From NCBI GenBank assembly GCA_020632885.1, contig JACKEQ010000013.1:89003-153002 (forward strand): a stretch of 64,000 nt of DNA, given 5' to 3'. A program made the translations under genes and the position numbers. The notes below the pieces were generated by a model. The model had not been told where the DNA came from. It worked only from the letters and a program-made list of their open reading frames with translations, and made no database searches. The first letter of the stretch is position 1, and each line of letters starts with the position of its first letter. This DNA is from Alphaproteobacteria bacterium. GTDB lineage: Bacteria > Myxococcota_A > UBA796 > GCA-2862545. Below, piece by piece: positions 8,547 to 17,300 of the stretch.

Positions 8547-10789
8547 GGGCTCTCCGCCTCTCCCGCGAGGAGGTCGCGGACCGTGTCCGCGAGCTGGTCG
8601 GCGTCGGCGGGCTTCGTGAAGTAACGGTCCACCCCGATCCTGTACCCCCGTTCCTCGTCGCGCACGATGGACAGGATGAGGATGGGCACGGCCGCGGTGG
8701 TGGGGTCCGCCTTGAGCACGGTGGCGACGTCGAAACCGGAGATGACCGGCATCATGACGTCCAGCACGATCACCGCGGGCGGCTCGGCGCGCGCCATGCC
8801 GATGGCCTCGTAGCCGTTGGCGGCGAGCCGGACCTGGAATCCCCGGTCGGTGAGCTGCTGGTGGAGCAGCTCACGGAGGTTCGGATCGTCGTCGACCACC
8901 AACACGTAGCCGTCGGTACGCGCGGCGCGCAGCGGCTTCACGCGGGTCTCGGGGAGACCGTCCACGGGCTCGTCCACCTCCCCGCCCGCCGTGAGCGCGA
9001 ACGCGAAGCAGGCCCCCTGCCCCAGCTCGGACTGCAGCGTGATGGTGGAGCCGTGCGCCGCGACGATCTGCGCGCAGATCGGGAGCCCCAGGCCCGTGCC
9101 CTGCGGCTTGTCGGTGAGCGTGTCGCCGACCTGCTTGAACTTGTCGAACACGCTCGCGTGGAGGTCCGGATCGATGCCGCGCCCCGTGTCGGCGACCGCG
9201 ACCTCGACCCCGGCTCCCGAGCGACGCACGCGCAGGTCGACGCTCCCGCGCTGGGTGAACTTGGCGGCGTTGGACAAGAGGTTGATCATGACCTGGAGGA
9301 TGCGATCGGAGTCCGCGCGCACGTCGGGCAGGCCGGGCTCCACGTCGACCCGCAGCGGGATGTCACCCTGGAAGAGCGCCGAGGTGGCGGCCGCCGCCCG
9401 CTCGGCGAGAGCGCCGAGGTCGAGCATCTCGAAGCGCCACTCCATCCGGCCCGCTTCCATCTTCGAGATGTCGAGGACGTCGTTGATGAGCGCGGTCAGC
9501 CGCTCGCCCTCGCTCACGATGATCTCGAGGTTCTTCTGGATCTGACCGAGGGCGCGCTGGGCCTTCCGGTCGTCCTCCGGCACGTAGACCGCGAGCTTCT
9601 GGTCGACCTTCGCGCGGGTGAGCTTGGCGAACCCGAGCACGGACGTGAGCGGGGTGCGCAGCTCGTGGGACACGGTGGCGATGAAGTCGGTCTTCATCCG
9701 ATCGACCTCGCGCTCCAGCGTGACGTCCCGGACCAGGGCCACGGTGCCGCTCACGCGGTCGTCCTCCTGGATCGGGCTCACGATGCCCTGGGCGACGCGC
9801 CCCTTGGGGAGCTCCAGCTGCACGTCCACCACGCGGCGCTCCCCTGCGCGATGCCGATGGCCTCCAGCAGAGGTGCCGGGAGCGACGCCACGGCGGCCCC
9901 GGGGTCGAGCGCCAGCCCGAGCAGGGCGTTGGCCGCGGGGTTGGCGACCTGCACGCGCCCGCCGAGGTCGCACGCGACGAGACCGTCCGCGAGGTTGTCG
10001 ACGATGGCCTGGCGCTCGGCGAGCGCGTGCCTCACCTGCTCCGTGCGCCGGGCGACCTCCTCCTCCAGGTGCTCGTTCAGGGCGGCGAGCCGCTCCTCCG
10101 TGGCCTTGAGCTCCGTGATGTCGTGACAGATCGCGAGCATCAGGACCTCGCCGTCCGCCGTCTCGAACAGCCCCAGCCGCACGCTCACGGGGAACTCCGA
10201 CCCGTCCTTGCGACGATGGCGCCCGGTGACCGAGATCGGCTTCCCGATCTCCATGCGGTTCCACACGCCGTCCATGCGACCGGGCTTGATCGTGGCCTCG
10301 AAGTCCGCCACGCACAGCGCCAGCATCTCCTCCCGCGTGTAGCCCAGGCTGCTCGCGGCCCAGGGATTGGCGTCGCGGATGCAGCCTTCCATGTCGTGGA
10401 CGAACCAGGCGTCCGCGGCGAAGTCCACCAGCGTCGCCATCTGGCTCGAGCTGGTCATCACCGCGGCGCGCTCGCTGACGTCCTCGACGATCGCGAACAC
10501 GCCCTCCTCCACCCGCTCGAGCCGCACGACGACGTCCGGTTCGGAGCCCGGACGGCGCCAGCGCGTGCGTACGTTGGCGCTCGGGGCGCCCGCAGCGACG
10601 TTGCCGAGGCCCCTTGCGGAGCCGATCGGCGTGCTCCCCCGGGATGTGGTCGAGCAGCGCCGTACCGGCGATCGAGCCCGGCTCCACCTGCAGGATCGCG
10701 CGGCAGCCGGTGCCGGCTCGGAGCACGGTGCCACCGAGGTCGAGCATCAGGGCGGCGCACACTTCCGTGTCGAAGGGATCGAAAGGCAT
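8543..10789 (-). CDS. Hybrid sensor histidine kinase with PAS domains (two compensating frameshifts)
   Basis: Start ATG at 10789 (MPFDPFDTEV). Read with two corrections the product is about 748 residues and cytoplasmic. In order: a PAS-like region; a PAS/PAC domain around FVHDMEGCIRDANPWAASSL; a coiled coil; a third PAS (DNLADGLVACDLGG); a HisKA domain with SHELRTPLTSV (phospho-His); HATPase with NLLSNAAKF and DTGRGID; and a C-terminal receiver with LDVMMP and the active-site Lys in YFTKPAD. One extra G in the run at 10610-10613 shifts the frame after ADRLRKG, and one missing G near 9849 shifts it back before RVVDVQLELP. The middle part reads only in a different frame (about 10610-9850). The gene is divergent from the aminotransferase, 140 bases away. 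Confidence 0.85.
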   Translation of the reverse strand: MPFDPFDTEVCAALMLDLGGTVLRAGTGCRAILQVEPGSIAGTALLDHIPGEHADRLRKGPRQRRCGRPERQRTHALAPSGLRTGRRRAARAGGGGRVRDRRGRQRARRGDDQLEPDGDAGGLRRGRLVRPRHGRLHPRRQSLGREQPGLHAGGDAGAVRGGLRGHDQARSHGRRVEPHGDREADLGHRAPSSQGRVGVPRERAAGAVRDGGRRGPDARDLSRHHGAQGHGGAARRPERAPGGGGRPAHGAGEARARRAPGHRRQPRGRSRRVRPRRARAGRQPRGQRPARAGARPRGRRGVAPGTSAGGHRHRAGERRVVDVQLELPKGRVAQGIVSPIQEDDRVSGTVALVRDVTLEREVDRMKTDFIATVSHELRTPLTSVLGFAKLTRAKVDQKLAVYVPEDDRKAQRALGQIQKNLEIIVSEGERLTALINDVLDISKMEAGRMEWRFEMLDLGALAERAAAATSALFQGDIPLRVDVEPGLPDVRADSDRILQVMINLLSNAAKFTQRGSVDLRVRRSGAGVEVAVADTGRGIDPDLHASVFDKFKQVGDTLTDKPQGTGLGLPICAQIVAAHGSTITLQSELGQGACFAFALTAGGEVDEPVDGLPETRVKPLRAARTDGYVLVVDDDPNLRELLHQQLTDRGFQVRLAANGYEAIGMARAEPPAVIVLDVMMPVISGFDVATVLKADPTTAAVPILILSIVRDEERGYRIGVDRYFTKPADADQLADTVRDLLAGEAESP

Positions 10790-10884
10790 GGATGTTGATA
10801 CCGGAAACCACCGTCCGGGAGAACCCCGGAACAGACTTTCCCCGCCGCGCGCCACGTCCGCGCTCCCGACGTCGCCTTGATATC

Positions 10885-10918
10885 CGCACGCGGGCGTGCG
10901 ACATCAGGACACGACATC
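10885..10918. promoter_or_regulatory. Operator-like palindrome and direct repeat in a divergent promoter region
   Basis: CGCACGC at 10885-10891 and GCGTGCG at 10894-10900 form a perfect 7-bp inverted repeat with a 2-base centre. It is followed by the direct repeat CGACATC at 10899-10905 and 10912-10918. The site lies between the divergent histidine kinase (start 10789) and aminotransferase (start 10930) genes, where a regulator could control either. TTGATA at 10877-10882 just upstream could be a -35 element for the aminotransferase; no convincing -10 follows. Confidence 0.35.
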
Positions 10919-10929
10919 GAGGGGCCAGC

Positions 10930-12419
10930 ATGCACATCATCGACACGCTCACGTCCATCCGCGACCGTTCCGGGACCCGGAAGACGCTCGGGCTCACGGA
11001 CGAACAGCTCGCGCCCTTCCTGGCGGACCCCGACCTGGCGCGGGCCGTCGGTGCCGCGAGCGCCGCCCACGCGGACCTCGAGGCCTCGGGTCTGGCCGCG
11101 CTCCCCGAGACCGAGCTGATCACGAAGGTCCAGGAGGGCTTCGTGAACTTCTACGACGCGGAGGCCGTCAACCCCTACGTCGCGCTGGCAGCCGCGGGTC
11201 CGTGGTTGATCACGGCCCATGGCGCGGTGCTCCACGACTCCGGCGGCTACGGGATGCTGGGGTCGGGCCACGCGCCCTCCGAGGTCCTCGACACCATGCG
11301 CGAGCCGTGGGTCATGGCGAACATCATGACCCCGAGCGTCAGTCAGCTCCGCTTCACGGACGCGCTCCGGCGCGAGGTGGGCCACACCCGCGGCGGATGC
11401 CCGTTCGACCGGTTCCTCGTGATGAACAGCGGATCCGAGGCGGTCACGGTGGGCATGCGCATCAGCGACATCAACGCCAAGGACCACCACCCCCGCAAGG
11501 TGAAGTTCCTCGTCCAGAAGGGCGCCTTCCACGGCCGCACCGACCGTCCGGCCCAGGCCAGCAGCAGCTCGCTGCCCCGCTACCGCCAGCACCTCCACAG
11601 CTTCGCCGAGCGCGACAACCTCATCGAGGTGCCGCCGGACGACGTCGCGGCCCTCGAGGCCGCCTTCGCGAAGGCCGACGCCGACGGCGTGTTCATCGAG
11701 ATGATGCTCATCGAGCCCGTCATGGGCGAGGGGAACCCGGGGCGCGCCATGTCGCGCGCCTTCTACGACGCCGCCCGGCGCCTCACCCGCGCCCACGGGA
11801 GCATGCTGCTCATCGACTCCATCCAGGCCGGCCTCCGCGCCACCGGCGACCTCTCGATCGTCGACTACCCGGGCTTCGAGGACGCCGAGCCGCCGGACAT
11901 GGAGACGTACAGCAAGGCGCTGAACGCCGGGCAGTTCCCGATGTCGGTGCTCGCGCTCAACGAGCGTGCGGCGGCGGCCTTCCGGCGGGGCGTCTACGGC
12001 AACACCATGACGGCGAACCCCCGGTCCCTCGAGGTCGCCACCACGGTCCTCGCGGGTGTGGACGACGCCCTGCGCACCAACATCCGCGAGCGCGGCCACG
12101 AGCTGGTCCGCAAGCTCGAGGAGCTGAAGGCCGAGTTCCCGGAGATCGTGCTGTCGGTCCAGGGCACGGGGCTCCTCGTGAGCGCCGAGATCCACCCGAG
12201 CATCCCGGTCGTCGGGTTCGGCGGGCTGGAGGAGCACTGCCGCGTGCACGGCATGGGCATCATCCACGGTGGCAAGAACGCCCTCCGCTTCACCCCGCAC
12301 TTCCGCATCACGACCGCCGAGATCGACCTCCTCATGGACGTGCTCCGCCTGTCCTCGAGGCCTTCCAGATCGAGCGTGCCGCGGTCGAGCAGCGCGTTCG
12401 CGCGACGGCCACCCCGTGA
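10930..12419 (+). CDS. Class III PLP-dependent aminotransferase (C-terminal frameshift)
   Basis: About 496 residues when corrected. It resembles the class III (omega-amino acid / lysine epsilon / 4-aminobutyrate) aminotransferases: MNSGSEAV near residue 165 binds the cofactor phosphate, KGAFHGRT near 197 follows it, and the Schiff-base lysine is most likely in METYSKALNAG near 326. The substrate cannot be named; the N-terminal 90 residues and the IDSIQAGLRA motif (in place of DEVQTGFGR) set it apart from well-known members. The frame holds to LLMDVLR at about 12347. The genuine ending VLEAFQIERAAVEQRV is in another frame, requiring one extra C near 12348, and stops at TGA 12417-12419. That stop overlaps the next gene's GTG. 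Confidence 0.82.
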
Positions 12420-13593
12420 GCCGTCGGAAGCGCGGGCTCCTCGATCGCAAGCGATCCCGCGCACGCACCGGGAGCGACGAGCACGGTCACGAGGACACCG
12501 AGGGCTCGGACGAAGCGCCCGAGTCCGAGGAGGCCCCGGACCCGATCACTTCCCCGGAGCCGCTCGCTTCTCCGGAGCCGATCGCTTCCCCGATCACGGC
12601 GCCTCCGCCGGAGCCGCCGCTCATCCAGGCCATGGACGGCCTCGAGGCCATGGAGGCCCCGCCGACCCCGACCCTCCCGCCGCAGGACGTCCAGCCCGTC
12701 CCGCGCATGCCCCTGGAGCCCCCGCCGCCTGCCGAGCAGCCCGAGCCGGAGCCGCCAGAGCAGCCGGAGCCCGTCACCCACCTCGACGAGGGCGACGTCC
12801 TCGGCCAGTGGGTCGTGGAGACCTCCATCGGCGACAGTCAGGGGTGCGCGCTGTTCCGCGCCCACCACAAGAACACGAGCGCATCCGGGTCGTGCTGAAG
12901 GTCCGGCTCGACGCCGCGTCCGCCGCCACACCGGACCTCGTGCACGAAGGCGAGCTGCTCTTCGCCCTCAAGCACCCCAACATCGCCTCCGTGCGCAACC
13001 TCAAGCTCACGAACATCCCGCCGTACCTCGAGATGGACGAGCTACCGGGCGAGCGCCTGGATCGGCTCCTCCGCGGGGGCCAGATCTACATGGCCCAGGC
13101 CCTCGACCTCATCGAGCAGCTCCTCGGCGCCCTGGTCTACCTGCACGCGCGCGGCATCGTGCACCGCGACATCCACCCCGGCAACGTCATGGTCCGCAAC
13201 AACGGCGTCCTGACGCTCATGGGCTTCGCCTGCTCCACGAAGACCGACGCCGTGCGGCCCACCGGCCGGTCGAGCCTCGGCTACCTGGCGCCCGAGTGGC
13301 CCGAGGTCCGCGACCTCAACCACATCGACCTCTACGCGACGGGCTGCCTGCTCTACGAGCTCCTCACGGGCCGGTCCCCGTTCGGCGCCCCGGGCGACGG
13401 GAGCCCGCTCACCGTCGCTGCCGTCCTGCGCAAGAAGCGGTCGGTCCCGTTCCTGGATCCCGGTGACCGGTTCCACGAGGACCTCCGCGCCATCGTCCGG
13501 ATGCTGACGAGCGCGGAGCCCCGCGGGAGGTTCCCCACGGCGGCCACCGCGCTCGGGCGGCTCCAGCGTGTCGACCGGAGCTACGCCACCTGA
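12416..13593 (+). CDS. Kinase-fold protein, probable pseudokinase with Pro/Glu-rich N-terminus (frameshifted)
   Basis: GTG at 12416 overlaps the aminotransferase stop (GTGA). About 392 residues after correcting one missing base near 12875 (reading HHKNTERIRVVLKV). Residues 1-125 are low-complexity, rich in Pro, Glu and Ser, and likely disordered. The kinase fold then runs from LGQWVVETSIG to the end. The ATP lysine is present (VVLKV), but the catalytic loop reads HRDIHPGNVMV, with His for the usual Lys. The DFG motif is replaced by LMGFAC, so the magnesium-binding Asp is absent. These changes predict weak or no phosphotransfer. Coupling with the aminotransferase suggests a regulatory or scaffold role for that enzyme. 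It converges on the gene ending at 13595 with no terminator space. Confidence 0.75.
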
Positions 13594-13594
13594 T

Positions 13595-14263
13595 TCACCG
13601 GCGGGCCGGGCGGCCACCGCGGGAGTCCGAGGTGCGGCTGCCCGCGGTCGGGGGCGTGCGGCCACCGTTGTCGGAGGCCGTCGCCGGGCGGTCGTTGGTG
13701 TGCACGGGCCGGCTGGTGGCCTGGGCGGGACGACCGTAGGTCGGGCGGGGCGCCGGGGCGGGACGAGCGGCGGGCCGCGGGGCCGGGCGCGCCGGGGCGG
13801 GCCGGTAGACCACACGCTGGCCGGGGGCCGGGCGGACGTTGCGGTAGCTCATGTGCCGGTCGTAGCGCGAGACGTAGCTGACGTGCGTGGGGCGCACGCC
13901 CCGCGACCAGTAGCCCGCCACGAAGGAGCGGCCGGAGTAGTACCCGGGCACCCAGTAGTAGCCGGCGCGGCTCACGGGGCGCCAGTAGCCGTCGATGTAG
14001 CTCCCACCCGCCCAGTACCCGGCGACCCAGGTGTACCCGGAGCGCGTGGAGACCGGCTGCCAGAAGCCGGGGACCCAGCCGTAGCCGTCGTAGTAGCCGT
14101 CGACCCACACGAAGCCGGGGCGGTGACCGGGGCGGTAGTCGGGGGTGAAGACGTCGACGTCGACCACCACGACCGGGCGCGCCTGGTGGTGGTAGGCGGG
14201 GTGGGAGGCCAGCGCCGGAGCGGAAGCGAAGAGGGCGATGATGGCGGCGGCGAAGATGCGCAT
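13595..14263 (-). CDS. Secreted WxxGxW-type repeat protein
   Basis: 222 residues from the ATG at 14263 (GGAGG 5 bases upstream). The signal peptide ends at ALASHP near residue 20. Residues about 45-130 contain five or six tandem copies of a short aromatic repeat of the form WVxGYYxGYxWVPGFW, as in the YXWGXW/BcpO-type periplasmic repeat proteins. The remaining 90 residues are rich in Arg, Pro and Ala (PAPARPAPRPAARP) and probably disordered, perhaps binding peptidoglycan or anionic polymer. Function is not known. It sits downstream of the large FHA kinase gene on the same strand, 83 bases away. Confidence 0.75.
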   Translation of the reverse strand: MRIFAAAIIALFASAPALASHPAYHHQARPVVVVDVDVFTPDYRPGHRPGFVWVDGYYDGYGWVPGFWQPVSTRSGYTWVAGYWAGGSYIDGYWRPVSRAGYYWVPGYYSGRSFVAGYWSRGVRPTHVSYVSRYDRHMSYRNVRPAPGQRVVYRPAPARPAPRPAARPAPAPRPTYGRPAQATSRPVHTNDRPATASDNGGRTPPTAGSRTSDSRGGRPARR

Positions 14264-14346
14264 GGTGACCTCCGTGGGTTCTGCATGCACAGACGCTGAC
14301 CGGGGGACCCATTCGAGGGATCAGGACCTCCCCAGGTCAACGGTTG

Positions 14347-17300
14347 TCACAGCCGGAGGTGGTCCCGGTACCGGGTCTCGGCGAGCACCGTGAGCAGCGC
14401 CTCCAGCGCCTCGTCCTCGAGGACCTCGGACGCCGCGTCCACCGAGCGGTCGATGATGTCGCGGAGCACGAAGTTCAGCAGGGGTCGCTGCTCCTGATCG
14501 GCGCGCTGGGCGAGGTTGTAGAGGAGGTCCATCGCGGGCAGGCCCTCCATGACGTCCAGATCGTCGAGGAGGCCCTGGTAGGTGCGGGGCCGGGCGGCCA
14601 CGAGGTTCTCGAGGAAGGCGCGCCCACGCCCGGGGCCCTCCTCGCGGTCCAGGGCGCGGAAGACCTCGCGCAGCACGATGTTCACGATGCGGATCTTCTC
14701 CAGACCCTCGTCCACGGGCAGCCCGCGACGGGCGATCTCCCGGACGGGCACGGTCTCGGTGGGCTCGTCGGTGATCAGGTCGTGGAGCGTGGATGCCGGG
14801 CGGTCCGACGCCGACGGATCCGCGTACTGGAGGTGGGTCTGGCCGATGACGATCACGTCGCCCGACTTGAGCTCCGCCCGCCCCTCGACCAGGACACCGT
14901 TGAGCTGCGTGCCGTTGGAGGAGCCCGCGTCCTCCACGTAGGTCTTCCCGCCCTCCCGGATGAGCTGGCAGTGCACCCGGGACAACGAGGCGTCGGCGGC
15001 GATCTGGAAGTCGGCGTCCCGCCCTCGGCCGAGGGTGAACAGCTCGCGGTCGAGGGGGATCGGCCGCCCGAACCGCGACCCGTCGTCGTACAACAGGACC
15101 GGCGTGTCGTCGACGGGCGCCTCGGGTCCGGCTCCGGAGATCTGCTCGAGCATGCGGAACTGGACGAGCCGCGAGCCCACCATGAACTCGTCGAGGTGCT
15201 GGAGCAGCCTGGCGGCCTCGTCACCCGTGGACCGGATGAAGAAGTCGCCCTGGCGCTGCATCACGAGCACCTCGGCATCCGTGCTGCCGCGCTCCATCGA
15301 GAGCACGCCCTCGGCGTCCTCGAACACCCCCACCCGCTCGCCCACGATGGGCAGCATGCGCTCGTGGGGCCCTTCGGCCCAGAACAGCGCGCCCTTGGGG
15401 ACGTGGGAGTAGGGCGCGTCGAGCTCGTAGACGTCTCCGTGGTCGGACTTCGTGGTGTCGATGCCCTGGCGCTGCGCGATCTGGAGGTCGTGCAGCTCGT
15501 CGTCGTCGTCGAGGTGGAAGCGAGCCTCGACGGAGCCCATCCGCAGGCGCTCGCCGCCGAGCAGACGCCGCTGGGTGACCGGCTCGCCGTCGACGGTCAG
15601 GGGCCCGAGGGCCCGCACGTAGATGAAGTCGCCCACGATCTCGAACCGCACGTGCTCGGGCTCGAGGGTGGCCAGGGGCAGGCTGACCTCGTCCATCGCC
15701 GCGCCGATCACGTCACCGTCGCCCACGCGCAGCACCCGCCGTGCGGGACCGCCGAAGCCCGGCTGGTCGCCGCCGTCCGGGAAGAGCACGAGGATGGCGG
15801 AACGCCCGTGGGGCTGCGCCTCGCCGACCTCGATCTCCTCGGCACCCGGCAGGGTCGGGACGTCGCCGGTGTACGCCAGCAGGGACTTCCAGGCGCTCTC
15901 GTGGTGCAGGGTGGACAGGCTCGGCCGGACGTCTACCGGACCGTCGGGATCGGCCGAGAGCCGCTGGGGCTCCCGGTGGTGCCGGGGGTCGAACTCCACC
16001 GCATGGCCACCGCCCCACCGGTAGCTCTCGGCGATCGGGAAGGTCTGGCGGGACAGCGGGGCGAACCAGAGGTCGTGCACCGCCCGGATGGCGCGCTCCC
16101 AGCCGGGCCGGGCCTCGGTGAGCCTGCGGAAGAGCCCGCCGCGGACGAGCTGCCGGGCCACCATGAGGTCCACGACGGCGGACGCGAGCACGAGGTCGCC
16201 CTGGGCGTGGAGGAGCTCGAGCATCTCCTTGCCCATGGGGTCCAGCTTCATCCAACGCTCGATCGACGGGCGGCCCAGCACGCCAGCGAGGAGCCGCGCG
16301 AGGGCCTCGTGGGGCGTGAGGCGCACGGGGGCCGCGGTGAGCCAGGGCATCTCGGCCATCAGGGCCGCGTCGAGCCTGCCCGCGTTGCCCGCCATCGCGA
16401 TCTTCGCGCGGCCCCACCAGCTCTCCACGTCGTCGGGAGCGAGCTCGAGCACGCGGTTGTAGTGACGGCTCGCCGCCACCAGGTCGCCGTGAAGCCACGC
16501 GAGGTTGCCCAGCCGACGGAGGGCCGCACAGAACGTGGCGTCCGCCTCCGCCGAGCTGTACGCGCGCACGAGCCCGAGCGTGGCCACGCGGGCTTCCTCC
16601 CACTTGCCCAGATCGAACGAGAGCTGGCTCGTGAGGGCCAGGGTGGGCACGTGACCGGGGTTGAGGTCGAGGGCGGCCTCCAGGCAGAGCTGGGCGCCGC
16701 GCGGACGGTCGTTGCGCAGGAGGAGCCGGGCGTAGTCGACGTTGTCGGCGACCCGGATCTCCAGGCTCTCCCCCTCCCGTCCCCGCTCCTCGTGCGGCGC
16801 CAGGCGCGCATAGAGCGCGAGGGCACGGTCGTCGCGCCGGGCGCGTGCGTGGTAGCGGGCCAGGAAGCGAAGCGCGTGGCGGTGCTCGGGATCCCGGAGC
16901 AGCACGCGGAGCATGATGCTCGCGGCGTCGTCGTGGTGGTTGTGGGCGTACAGCGCCACGCGCGCCGCGCGGAGCATGAGCTCCACGGCCTCGGCCTCGT
17001 CGGAGAGGCCCTCCGCCCGCTCGAGCATGAGCGACACCACCTGGCGCCACTCGCCGCGGGCCGACCGGATGGTCTCGAGACGACGGCCCAGCTCGTCGTC
17101 CGCGAGCCCACCCTCGGCGGCGATCTGCAGCCACGTGAGCGCGCGGAGGGGGTCCTCCACGCAGTCCATCGCCACACGACCGAGCTCGAAGGCCGCCAGG
17201 GGCTGCTCCCCGGTCGGGAGGAACCCGTGCTGCATGCCCCCGTAGTGGAGGAAGGCCGACCATGATGCCGTGCGACGGGCGTCGTCGACGAGCCAGGCGA

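Noticed and set aside
6533..10613. Programmed ribosomal frameshifting in the histidine kinase and kinase-FGE genes
   Set aside because: No slippery heptamer followed by a pseudoknot is evident, each gene needs two shifts in opposite directions, and similar shifts occur in two unrelated genes close by. Sequence error explains it more simply.
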